Assembly (NCBI RefSeq): GCF_024281035.1
Contig: NZ_JAMXLH010000067.1
Location: 1 to 64,000, forward strand
DNA: 64,000 nucleotides
Source of the DNA: Paraburkholderia sp.
GTDB lineage: Bacteria; Pseudomonadota; Gammaproteobacteria; Burkholderiales; Burkholderiaceae
Direction: 5' to 3'
In this document: positions 8,916-16,984 of the stretch, one piece after another
Position numbering within the stretch: position 1 is the first letter of the stretch
Layout of the letters: the number at the start of each line of letters is the position of its first letter
Position numbers and translations under genes: made by a program
The notes under the pieces: generated by a model
What the model saw: the letters and a program-made list of their open reading frames with translations, nothing else
Databases searched by the model: none
What the model was told of the DNA's origin: nothing

Positions 8916-9713
8916 TCATTGGGTGACCGGCTTGCTGACGTCGATGCCGAACCACTTGTCCGAGATCTTCGCGAACGTGCCATCGGCTTCGAGCTGGTTC
9001 ATTGCATCGCTGATGGCCTTCGCGAACTTCGGATTGCCCTTCTTGAACGGAATCGCAGACGGGTTGCCGCTGCCGACGATCGCGCCCGTGCGCAGCGGCA
9101 ATTGCGAGTTCTTCAGCAGATACGCGAGCATCAGACGGTCGTTGAGCGCCGCGTCGAGACGGTTCGCGGCGAGATCGGCCAGATATTCGGGGGCGCCCGG
9201 ATAGGTCTTCACGTCGATGCCCGGCACCGACTTCGCCATGTCCATGTAGTTGGTGCCGAGGCCGACGCCGAGCCGCTTGCCCTTGAGGTCTTCGAGCGAC
9301 TTGAACTGGCGCGTGTCGTCCTTGCGCTGAATGAGTTGCGCGGCGGAGTACGTGTACGCGGGCGAGAAGTCGAGCACGGCCTTGCGCTGGTCGGTGACGC
9401 CCACCTGGTTCACGATGACGTCGAATTTACCGGCCTGGAGACCTGCGATGATGCCGCTCCATTCGGTCGTGATGAACTCGGGCTTCAGGCCGAGTTTCGC
9501 GGCGACGGCCTTGGCGATATCGACGTCGTAGCCGACAAGCTGGCCGTCCGGCGCCTTCGAGTTGAAGGGCGGGAAGGTGCCTTCGAGGCCGATGCGCAGC
9601 GTGCCGCGCGCCTTCACCTGGTCGAGCAGGTCTTCGGCATGGGCGCTGGCCGAAACGAATGATGCGCCGATCAGTGCGGCCACAAAGACTTTCTTCAGCA
9701 GAGCGAGTTTCAT
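8916..9713 (-). CDS. Amino-acid ABC transporter, periplasmic substrate-binding protein
   Basis: Cluster 3 solute-binding protein (SBP_bac_3) of 265 residues. A Sec signal peptide covers about 1-26 (cleaved after AHA). Mature-domain features include LRIGLEGTFPPFN near the start and VGVTDQRKAVLDFSPAY in the middle. Cystine/polar amino-acid binders look like this, but the ligand cannot be assigned. The open frame runs further upstream; the ATG at 9713 puts the signal peptide at the N-terminus. The permease gene follows directly. Confidence 0.92.
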   Translation of the reverse strand: MKLALLKKVFVAALIGASFVSASAHAEDLLDQVKARGTLRIGLEGTFPPFNSKAPDGQLVGYDVDIAKAVAAKLGLKPEFITTEWSGIIAGLQAGKFDVIVNQVGVTDQRKAVLDFSPAYTYSAAQLIQRKDDTRQFKSLEDLKGKRLGVGLGTNYMDMAKSVPGIDVKTYPGAPEYLADLAANRLDAALNDRLMLAYLLKNSQLPLRTGAIVGSGNPSAIPFKKGNPKFAKAISDAMNQLEADGTFAKISDKWFGIDVSKPVTQ

Positions 9714-9770
9714 CGTTGTCCTCTTGTTTTGCTGCAGTTTTACGACGCTGGCGTCAGCCGATGGGGCTAG

Positions 9771-9809
9771 CCGAAGTTGCCAGCCGCTGTTGCCAGCCGA
9801 AGTTGCCAG
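9771..9809. repeat. Three 13-bp tandem repeats downstream of pyrD
   Basis: Three copies of a 13-bp unit (CCGAAGTTGCCAG; the middle copy differs at three bases). They lie in the gap between the pyrD stop codon (9860, leftward) and the binding-protein start. Part of a wider pattern of short arrays after stop codons in this window. Confidence 0.8.
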
Positions 9810-9859
9810 CACAGGCACGCGTGCCGCGTAATGCACGGAACCAGCCTGAGACTATATCG

Positions 9860-10894
9860 TCAGGCGCGCGCCGAGGCCAGTGCGCGCACGCATTCGCCAA
9901 CGAGTGCGGGGCCGCGGTAGATAAAGCCGGTGTAGAGCTGCACGAGGGCGGCGCCCGCGTCGATCTTCGCACGCGCGTCCTCGCCCGAGAAGATGCCCCC
10001 CACACCGATGATGGGTACTTCGGTGCCGAGTTCGGCACGCAGCTTGCGGATCACCGCATTCGACGCGTCGAATACCGGACGTCCCGAAAGACCGCCTGTT
10101 TCCTGCGCGTGAGGAAGACCTTCCACGGCGCTGCGCGAAAGCGTCGTGTTGGTTGCGATCACGCCTTCGATCCTGTGGCGCAGGAGCGTATCGGCGATTT
10201 CCTTGATCTGTTCGTCGTCGAGATCCGGCGCGATCTTCAGCGCGAGCGGCACGAGCTTGCCGTGAATGTCGGCAAGCCGTTGCTGCTTGTCCTTGAGCGC
10301 GGCGAGCAGCGCGTCGAGCTCGCCCGCGCCCTGCAACTGGCGCAGGTTTTTCGTGTTCGGCGACGAGATGTTGATCGTCACGTAACTCGCGAACGGATAG
10401 ACGCGTTCGAGGCAGAAGAGATAGTCGTCGGCGGCGCGCTCGATCGGCGTATCGGCGTTCTTGCCGATGTTCAGGCCGAGGATGCCGCGATAGCGCGCGG
10501 CCTGCACGTTCTTCACGAACTGCTCGACGCCGTGATTGTTGAAGCCCATGCGATTGATGATCCCGCCCGCCTGCGGCAGCCGGAAAATGCGCGGACGCGG
10601 ATTGCCCGGCTGCGGCCGCGGCGTCACGGTGCCCACCTCGATGAAGCCGAAGCCGAGCGCGGCGAATCCGTCGATTGCCGCGCCTTCCTTGTCGAGCCCC
10701 GCCGCGAGACCGACCGGATTGCGGAACGTGAGACCCATCACGGTGCGCGGCGCAGCGGGCACGTGCGGTGCGACGAGCCCGGCGATGCCGGTGCGCCCGG
10801 CAGCGCCGATGGCGCGCAATGTCAGGTGGTGGGCGTCTTCGGCGTCCATGCGAAAGAGCTGGCTGCGCAGAAACGGATAGAGGGAGCTGAACAC
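9860..10894 (-). CDS. pyrD: Dihydroorotate dehydrogenase (quinone), class 2
   Basis: Oxidises dihydroorotate to orotate in pyrimidine synthesis, passing electrons to quinone at the inner membrane. The 344-residue length and the N-terminal helical membrane-association segment (about 1-30) mark class 2. Family features are NPVGLAAGLDKEG, the active-site stretch INISSPNTKNLRQLQ (about 173-187), NTTLSR, and the FMN-phosphate-binding GVGGIFSGEDA near the C-terminus. It is last in a leftward NUDIX-aat-bpt-pyrD series, 91 bp after bpt. Confidence 0.96.
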   Translation of the reverse strand: MFSSLYPFLRSQLFRMDAEDAHHLTLRAIGAAGRTGIAGLVAPHVPAAPRTVMGLTFRNPVGLAAGLDKEGAAIDGFAALGFGFIEVGTVTPRPQPGNPRPRIFRLPQAGGIINRMGFNNHGVEQFVKNVQAARYRGILGLNIGKNADTPIERAADDYLFCLERVYPFASYVTINISSPNTKNLRQLQGAGELDALLAALKDKQQRLADIHGKLVPLALKIAPDLDDEQIKEIADTLLRHRIEGVIATNTTLSRSAVEGLPHAQETGGLSGRPVFDASNAVIRKLRAELGTEVPIIGVGGIFSGEDARAKIDAGAALVQLYTGFIYRGPALVGECVRALASARA

Positions 10895-10985
10895 GAGAAG
10901 AGGGCGCGGGCGCTGAAAAAGTGGGAACCCGCTATTTTAGCGGTATTGCACGCACCCGTCGGTGCACGCGCGGCGCGGGCGTGAT

Positions 10986-11765
10986 TCAGCGCACCGGACT
11001 TGCCAGATCGGGATCGAGCGTGGTCCAGGCACCGTCGAGCAGACCTTCGATGGGCCGGAAGCGAGACTTGTAGGCCATTTTCGGGCTCTCGCGGATCCAG
11101 TAGCCGAGGTACACATAGGGCAATTGCAGGCTGCGCGCCTGTTCGATCTGCCACAGGATGTTGTAGGTGCCGTAGCTCGCGTGCGGCGTGTCGGGTTCGA
11201 AGAACGTGTAGACCGACGAAAGCCCATCGCCGAGGATGTCGATCATGCTCACCATCCGCAGCTCGCCGGGCTCGTCAGGGGCGGCTTCGTTGGGCTCGCG
11301 GAATTCCACGAGGCGCGAGTTGATTCGGCTTTGCAGGAGGAACTGCTCGTACTGGTCGCGGCTGTCGCGGTCCATGCCGCCGCCCGCGTGGCGCGCGGAC
11401 TGGTAGCGCATGTAGAGCATGTAATGCGCTTCGTCGTAGTGAAGCGGCGCGACGGTCGCCACGAGGCCGCCGTGATGGCGCCAGACGCGGCGCTGCGTAC
11501 GGTTCGGCGCGAACAGCGCGACCGGCACGCGTACCGGCACGCAGGCGCGGCAGCCGTCGCAGTAGGGCCGGTAGGTGAAAACGCCTGAGCGCCGGAAGCC
11601 GGCCTTCACGAGTTCGGTATAGACGTCCGAGTTGATCAGATGACTTGGCGTCGCCACCTGCGAACGCGCGATGCGCCCCTCCAGATAACTGCAGGGATAG
11701 GGCGCCGTTGCATAGAATTGCAGCGCGGAAAGCGGTGAAAGCGGCAGCTCGTTGGGATGCGTCAC
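10986..11765 (-). CDS. bpt: Aspartate/glutamate leucyltransferase (ATE/Bpt family)
   Basis: N-degron enzyme of 259 residues. The bacterial Bpt group transfers Leu from Leu-tRNA to proteins starting with Asp or Glu, marking them for ClpS/ClpAP; older annotation calls it arginyl-tRNA-protein transferase. The N-terminal ATE domain has YPCSYLEGR and the Cys-rich RPYCDGCRACVPVRVP (about 83-98). The C-terminal transferase fold has YVYLGYWIRESPKMAYK. It lies 178 bp downstream of aat, the other aminoacyl-protein transferase. Confidence 0.95.
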   Translation of the reverse strand: MTHPNELPLSPLSALQFYATAPYPCSYLEGRIARSQVATPSHLINSDVYTELVKAGFRRSGVFTYRPYCDGCRACVPVRVPVALFAPNRTQRRVWRHHGGLVATVAPLHYDEAHYMLYMRYQSARHAGGGMDRDSRDQYEQFLLQSRINSRLVEFREPNEAAPDEPGELRMVSMIDILGDGLSSVYTFFEPDTPHASYGTYNILWQIEQARSLQLPYVYLGYWIRESPKMAYKSRFRPIEGLLDGAWTTLDPDLASPVR

Positions 11766-11943
11766 GTTGGCAGCTCTCGTGGCAGTTCGGATCGTCGCGA
11801 AACCGCATGCGGATGGCGTGTGCGGGCGACGTGTGCTGGTTGCAGTCTAGCATCGACTCCGAACCGGCATCCGACGATTTGCGCCGGACTGTCTCGCACG
11901 TGTAACGCGTGAAATGCGTTTCATGCCGCGCCAGGCGCGGCGT

Positions 11944-12696
11944 TCAGACAACCGGCAGTGCGCCCGCGCCCGTCACCAGATCGGCGAGGACGCGCTTGTC
12001 GAAACGCCACGGAATGCGCGGCGCGTCGACCGTCGCCCGCACATGCGCGATGAACGCTTTGCGCGCGATTTCATGACCGCCGAGCGAGGCGAGATGCGCG
12101 GTGTTTTGCTGGCAGTCGATTAGCGCGACGCCGTGCCGGCGCAGATGCGCGACGAGTGCTGCGAGCGCGATCTTGGAGGCGTCGGTCACGGCCGCGAACA
12201 TCGATTCGCCGAAAAACATCGTGCCGAGCGACACGCCATAGAGGCCGCCGACGCACTCGCCATCGCACCAGGCTTCGACGCTGTGCGCGTCGCCGATGCG
12301 GTGCAGGGTCGAATAGGCGTCGATCGCCTCCGTGGTGATCCAGGTGCCGCGCTGCCCGCGGCGCGGTGCGTTCGCGCAGGCGCGCATCACGGCGGCGAAA
12401 CTGGCGTCGACGCGGATCTCCCACGCGCTGTCGCGCAGCACGCGTTTGAGCGTCTTCTTCAACGACGGCGACACCTTGAACTCGTCGGGGCGCAGGATCA
12501 TGCGCGGATCGGGACTCCACCAGAGCACGGGCTGGCCGTCGGAGTACCAGGGGAAGATGCCGTGACGATAGGCTTCGACGAGACGCGAGGGCAGCAGGTC
12601 GGCGCTCGCTGCGAGCAGGCCGGGTGCGCCGCTGTCCGCACCGAGGGCGCGCTCGACGTTGGGAAACGGGTCTTCGGGCCCGAGCCAGGGAACCAT
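11944..12696 (-). CDS. aat: Leucyl/phenylalanyl-tRNA--protein transferase
   Basis: Transfers Leu or Phe to N-terminal Lys or Arg, creating a primary N-degron recognised by ClpS. The 250-residue product has the family motifs GIFPWYSDGQPVLWWSPDPR (about 46-65), GTWITTEAIDAY (about 117-128) and FFGESMF (about 161-167). It starts 15 bp after the NUDIX gene on the same strand, so the two are probably one transcript. Confidence 0.96.
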   Translation of the reverse strand: MVPWLGPEDPFPNVERALGADSGAPGLLAASADLLPSRLVEAYRHGIFPWYSDGQPVLWWSPDPRMILRPDEFKVSPSLKKTLKRVLRDSAWEIRVDASFAAVMRACANAPRRGQRGTWITTEAIDAYSTLHRIGDAHSVEAWCDGECVGGLYGVSLGTMFFGESMFAAVTDASKIALAALVAHLRRHGVALIDCQQNTAHLASLGGHEIARKAFIAHVRATVDAPRIPWRFDKRVLADLVTGAGALPVV

Positions 12697-12711
12697 CGGC
12701 GGTGCGGGGGA

Positions 12712-13257
12712 TCAGTCGTCGCGCATGGCGCGCAGCACGTCGCCGGTATGCAGACCGTAACTGCCGGACTCGCGATCGGCGAAGAAGAAACGCAGCGTCT
12801 GCACGACTGTAGGGAACGCGAGGTCGTCCCACGGAATTTCGTGCTCTTCGAAGAACCGCACTTCGAGACTCTCTTCGCCCGCGGCGATATCGGTGTCGAG
12901 CAGGCGTGCGAGATAGAAGAGATGCACCTGATGCACGTGCGGCACGTTCAGCAGCGAAAAGAGATTCTGTATCTCGACGCGCGCGCCGGCTTCTTCGAGT
13001 GTCTCGCGCGCCGCGGCTTCGGAGGTTGTCTCGCCCATCTCCATGAAACCCGCGGGCAGCGTCCAGTAACCGTAGCGCGGCTCGATCGCGCGGCGGCACA
13101 GCAGCACCTTGTTTTCCCATACGGGAACGGTGCCGACCACATTGCGCGGATTCTGGTAATGCACGGTGCCGCAAGCCGAACAGACGAAGCGTTCGCGATT
13201 GTCGCCGGGCGGTACGAGCAGGCTGACCGCCTGACCGCAAGTCGAGCAGAATTTCAT
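12712..13257 (-). CDS. NUDIX hydrolase with zinc ribbon (NudC-like)
   Basis: Hydrolyses a nucleoside diphosphate linked to another group. The 181-residue product has an N-terminal zinc ribbon with two CxxC pairs (CSTC near residue 4, CSAC near 26) and a NUDIX box at about 72-94 (GFMEMGETTSEAAARETLEEAG), matching GX5EX7REUXEEXGU. It is shorter than E. coli NudC. NADH/ADP-ribose-type activity is plausible, but the substrate is unknown. An upstream in-frame GTG at 13263 exists; the ATG at 13257 was preferred. Confidence 0.9.
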   Translation of the reverse strand: MKFCSTCGQAVSLLVPPGDNRERFVCSACGTVHYQNPRNVVGTVPVWENKVLLCRRAIEPRYGYWTLPAGFMEMGETTSEAAARETLEEAGARVEIQNLFSLLNVPHVHQVHLFYLARLLDTDIAAGEESLEVRFFEEHEIPWDDLAFPTVVQTLRFFFADRESGSYGLHTGDVLRAMRDD

Positions 13258-13357
13258 GGGCACGATAGGGGGAAGGGTGATGCGAGTGTATCACCGCGAC
13301 GCTCGCGGCCGGGCGGGATCTCTGCGGCGGAAACGTTCGTGCCGTACGCCAGTGCTT

Positions 13358-14266
13358 TTATCTTATTTTCAAGGATGGTGTCAGGAACGTTATAAGTGCA
13401 TCAACCTTGGGGGATAATTTACGCCGTTTTGGCCATACTATGTTTAGTTCCAATCCATCAGTAGAGAAGTCTGGTAAAACCTCAATGAGTTTGCTGGTTT
13501 TTAAATCGTCTTCGATAAGCCACGTTGCCAATTGCGCAATTCCGTGACCTCCCAAAGCCGCTGCTAATAACGCCTCGCCATGCCCGATTATCATTTCTCC
13601 CTGTAATGAGCGGCGTTTTACTTCGCCGGAATTGCGAGGGAAAATCCATGGACTAATGCTGCCATCCTGTTTCTCGTAAACAATATGACGATGTTTAAAT
13701 AAATCATTTACTGATTCCGGAGATCCATTCCGGTGCAAATATTCTGGCGACGCGCAGAAAATCACCTTCTCACGGCCCAGGTAGCGCTGGCTCAGCGATG
13801 GATGCTGTCCGTTATCTCCTCCAATGCGAATCGCAAGATCGACATCTTCGTCAGCCAAATCAATGAATCTGTCGGAAAACGAAACGTGAAGGCGCAGATT
13901 GGGATGCCGCTCAGAAAAATCGAGGAGTGACGGTAAGGCGATTCGATGCCCGAATGAAACCGGAACGTCAACCCTTACACGGCCTACCGGCTCTTTCTTT
14001 TGAGCTGCCAACATTGCTTCCGCATCTTGAAGTTCTCCCAGAACTCTGACGCATGTTTCGTAAAAGGCTTCGCCAGCGTCAGTTAGTGACAGCTTCCTTG
14101 TCGTTCGGTTGAAAAGACGGGTTCCCAATCGCGCCTCCAAACGAGCCACACTTTTTCCGACAGCAGAGTTGGTCAAGTTCAGCCGCTCAGCAGCAGACGT
14201 AAAACTGCCTGCGTCGGCGGCAGTCACGAAAGCCTCTATACCTTTAAGTCGTTCAGATGGGACCAT
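13358..14266 (-). CDS. LysR family transcriptional regulator of the AT-rich cassette
   Basis: The 302-residue LysR-type regulator has an N-terminal HTH (about 5-64, AAERLNLTNSAVGKSVARLE) and a periplasmic-binding-protein-like effector domain (about 90-295). It is divergent from the TfdB-like hydroxylase gene 126 bp away, the usual layout for a LysR regulator and its target. Codon use is clearly AT-richer than in the aat/NUDIX genes beside it, pointing to recent acquisition with the hydroxylase. The inducer is unknown; an aromatic compound is a reasonable guess. Confidence 0.92.
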   Translation of the reverse strand: MVPSERLKGIEAFVTAADAGSFTSAAERLNLTNSAVGKSVARLEARLGTRLFNRTTRKLSLTDAGEAFYETCVRVLGELQDAEAMLAAQKKEPVGRVRVDVPVSFGHRIALPSLLDFSERHPNLRLHVSFSDRFIDLADEDVDLAIRIGGDNGQHPSLSQRYLGREKVIFCASPEYLHRNGSPESVNDLFKHRHIVYEKQDGSISPWIFPRNSGEVKRRSLQGEMIIGHGEALLAAALGGHGIAQLATWLIEDDLKTSKLIEVLPDFSTDGLELNIVWPKRRKLSPKVDALITFLTPSLKIR

Positions 14267-14268
14267 GA

Positions 14269-14306
14269 TTCCAAAATTATGGAAAAAAATTCCAACAATA
14301 TGGGAA
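14269..14306. promoter_or_regulatory. Tandem CCA-N6-TGG sites, candidate LysR operator
   Basis: Two near-identical partial palindromes, CCAAAATTATGG (14271-14282) and CCAACAATATGG (14292-14303), start 21 bp apart, i.e. two DNA turns. Each is flanked by TT/AA to give TTCCA...TGG(G)AA. They abut the LysR start codon in the LysR/hydroxylase divergent gap, as expected for an autoregulatory and activating LysR site. Binding is inferred. Confidence 0.55.
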
Positions 14307-14392
14307 ATTATATCGCCAATTTAGTGAGAAATGCTAAATAAAATGATCACCTATGCCGATGTGCAGGCGAGAAAAAACTGGGAGGTGATTTC

Positions 14393-16126
14393 ATGATCGA
14401 AACAGATGTACTCATAGTAGGTAGCGGTCCGTCAGGTGCATCGGCCGCAGCGTTGTTGAGTTCGTACTCCGTTAGCAATATTGTTGTAACGAAATATAAG
14501 TGGCTTGCAGATACGCCGCGAGCACACATTACGAGTCAGAGGACAATGGAGATTTTCGATGAGTTGGGTGTCATCGAACGTGTCATGGCTCATGCAGTTC
14601 CAAATCAGTACATTGGGAACAGCGTGATATGTCAAACTCTTGTTAGTGAAGAGATTGGCCGAATCAAGTCATGGGGTGCTGCGCCAAATAGAGTTTCGGA
14701 GTATTTGCTCAATAGCCCGTTTGAGGTATGTGATATTCCGCAAAATTACGTTGAGCCTATTCTCATAGAAAAGGCGGCTGCAAGCGGGAGTATCATAAAA
14801 TTTTGTACTGAATTTATTTCTTTCGAGCAAGATCTCTCGCATGTTATTTCGACTGTCAAAGATAGAGTGTCTGGTGAAATTTATCAGATAAAATCCAGGT
14901 ATCTTGTGGGCGCGGATGGAGGGCGTAGCTCCATTGCCGAAAGCGTTGGGCTTCCTTTTTCTGGAAGGATGGGCGTTGCGGGTAGTATAAATATTGTATT
15001 TAAAGCAGATCTGACGCGCTTCGTTGCGCATCGCCCTAGTGCATTATTCTGGATGCTCAATCCGGAGGCTAGAGTTGGCGGACTTTCTGTCGGCTTGCTA
15101 AGAATGGTTCGTCCCTGGAACGAGTGGCTTTGCGTTTGGAGCTATGACATATCTCGCCCGCCTCCGAAGGTTGACGAAGAAAAGGCGTTGGAGATCATTA
15201 AAAAAATTATTGGTGAAGATGTTGATGATATATCGATAAAAAATATCTCTACCTGGACAGTAAATGACGCTTATGCAAAAGAGTATTCGAAAGGCAAGGT
15301 ATTCTGTGTAGGAGATGCTGTTCACCGGCATCCGCCGAATAACGGCCTTGGTTCTAATACCTCGATCCAGGATTCGTACAATCTCGCCTGGAAATTGGCC
15401 TACGTTGTAAAAGGCTGGGCTACCGAGAGGATTCTTGAAACATATTCGGAAGAGCGAGTGCCCGTCGGAAGGGAGATTGTGCGACGGGCCAATAAAAGCC
15501 TCTCGGAAACAAAAGAGCTATTGACTGTGTTCTCGGATGGTGAGGACGAAGCCGCATTGGATATAGAAGTAATTCGGGGAAATTCAGAGAGGAATAGGGA
15601 TGCAAGAACCAGTCTTGCAAGAAGTGTGCTGGAAAAGAGTAACGAGTTTAATTTTATTGGGATTGAATCGAATATATCCTATAAATCAAGCCTGACGATA
15701 GCGGACGATGAAGGCCATCTTGTATCGGATGGTGACCTGGAAAACGTTAATTCAATATTTCACTCAAAAATTTCTCCTGGCGCTCGCTTTCCTCACGTTT
15801 GGCTGCTTTATAAGGGAAAGGAAGTGTCGTCGTTGAGCCTTATCGGTCGAGGGTCATTCTCACTGATAACAGGGGCCTCGGGTGAGCACTGGATTAAGGC
15901 CGCTGAAGAGTGGTCGCATCGCAAGGGAATTCCTCTTTCCTTATATCAGGTGTCAATGCGAGGCGAAATACAGGATATCTATTTCGATCTTGCCAATAGA
16001 TGTGATTTTCATGAGGGCTCTGCCATATTAATCCGCCCGGATGGTTATATAGCATGGATTGGTTTGCCGGATGCCGCCGGTGGAGAGGAATTGTCAGAAG
16101 TTCTTTTTAAGATTCTCGGAAAATAA
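14393..16126 (+). CDS. FAD-dependent phenol-type monooxygenase (TfdB/PheA family)
   Basis: Class A flavoprotein hydroxylase of 577 residues. FAD features are GSGPSG in the N-terminal Rossmann fold (about 10-15), GADGGRS (about 173-179) and GDAVHRHPPNNGLGSN (about 307-322). Stretches such as KYKWLADTPRAHIT, DMPQN-like CDIPQN, and VRPWNEWL closely follow 2,4-dichlorophenol 6-monooxygenase (TfdB). A thioredoxin-like C-terminal domain follows (about 440-577). A strong ribosome site (GGGAGGTGAT) precedes the ATG. No ring-cleavage dioxygenase is nearby, so the role may be modification or detoxification of a phenol rather than full degradation. Very AT-rich against the host. Confidence 0.9.
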   Translation: MIETDVLIVGSGPSGASAAALLSSYSVSNIVVTKYKWLADTPRAHITSQRTMEIFDELGVIERVMAHAVPNQYIGNSVICQTLVSEEIGRIKSWGAAPNRVSEYLLNSPFEVCDIPQNYVEPILIEKAAASGSIIKFCTEFISFEQDLSHVISTVKDRVSGEIYQIKSRYLVGADGGRSSIAESVGLPFSGRMGVAGSINIVFKADLTRFVAHRPSALFWMLNPEARVGGLSVGLLRMVRPWNEWLCVWSYDISRPPPKVDEEKALEIIKKIIGEDVDDISIKNISTWTVNDAYAKEYSKGKVFCVGDAVHRHPPNNGLGSNTSIQDSYNLAWKLAYVVKGWATERILETYSEERVPVGREIVRRANKSLSETKELLTVFSDGEDEAALDIEVIRGNSERNRDARTSLARSVLEKSNEFNFIGIESNISYKSSLTIADDEGHLVSDGDLENVNSIFHSKISPGARFPHVWLLYKGKEVSSLSLIGRGSFSLITGASGEHWIKAAEEWSHRKGIPLSLYQVSMRGEIQDIYFDLANRCDFHEGSAILIRPDGYIAWIGLPDAAGGEELSEVLFKILGK

Positions 16127-16144
16127 ATCAATTTAGAGGTGTTT

Positions 16145-16936
16145 ATGAAGCTTTTTGGACCGAACAGAAAGTCTATTGTCTCCGGATCAACCAAGGGTAT
16201 TGGGTTTGCCATTGCCAGCGCTCTTTATGGTGCGGGAATCACCGTGATTGTAAATGGAAGGGGTGAGGATGGTGTTGGAGGTGCCATTGAAAGAATTAAA
16301 TATTTGAATCCTGACTCAAATGGTCAGTTGATCGGCTTTGTTGGTGACTTAGTGGATGCGAAAGAGGTTGATAGACTATATGAGTCTCATCCCGATGCCG
16401 AGATCATTGTTAACAACATCGGGCTCTACGGGGCAGTTGATTTTGATAAGTCAACCGATAAGGATTGGTTTGATATTTTTGACGCCAATGTAATGAGTGG
16501 TGTCAGGTTGTCCAGGAAATATGCTCCAGCTCTCAGGCGGACTGGATGGGGGCGAATTGTTTTTATCAGTAGCGAGAGTGCAATCAATGTTCCGGTGGAA
16601 ATGATTCACTATGGCTTCAGCAAAACCGCACAATTGGCAATTTCTCGCGGGCTCGCGGAAACATTTGCTGGAACTGGTGTAACAGTAAACTCCGTTCTTC
16701 CCGGCCCGACATTCACAGATGGGGTTCAGGAATTTGTTGCAAGCCTTGGTGGCGCAAATTTTGATGAATTCACGGAGGAATATTTTCGCTCTGTTCGCCC
16801 GACATCTATTATAAAAAGATTTTCTTCTCCCGAAGAGGTTGGTAATGTCGTGGCGTTTGTCTGTAGTGAACTTGCATCCTCCATTACGGGGGCTGCAATT
16901 AGAGTCGACGGCGGTGCAGTGAAATCCTGTTTCTAG
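16145..16936 (+). CDS. Short-chain dehydrogenase/reductase of the cassette
   Basis: Classical SDR oxidoreductase of 263 residues. The cofactor motif is GSTKGIG (about 16-22), NNIG stands in place of NNAG, and the catalytic Ser plus YGFSK (YxxxK) are present at about 142-160. The ATG at 16145 follows AGAGGTG; an in-frame GTG two codons earlier is less likely. It starts 18 bp after the hydroxylase and has the same AT-rich codon use, so the two form an operon. Substrate unknown; it probably acts on the hydroxylase product or a related carbonyl. Confidence 0.88.
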   Translation: MKLFGPNRKSIVSGSTKGIGFAIASALYGAGITVIVNGRGEDGVGGAIERIKYLNPDSNGQLIGFVGDLVDAKEVDRLYESHPDAEIIVNNIGLYGAVDFDKSTDKDWFDIFDANVMSGVRLSRKYAPALRRTGWGRIVFISSESAINVPVEMIHYGFSKTAQLAISRGLAETFAGTGVTVNSVLPGPTFTDGVQEFVASLGGANFDEFTEEYFRSVRPTSIIKRFSSPEEVGNVVAFVCSELASSITGAAIRVDGGAVKSCF

Positions 16937-16984
16937 TTTTGAGGGTGGCTGATATTATGTGCATTCTTGTCGTTGAGATCGATT

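Noticed and set aside
13264..13360. Left attachment site matching the tRNA-fMet 3' end
   Set aside because: I looked for a copy of the tRNA 3' sequence at the left cassette edge and found none.
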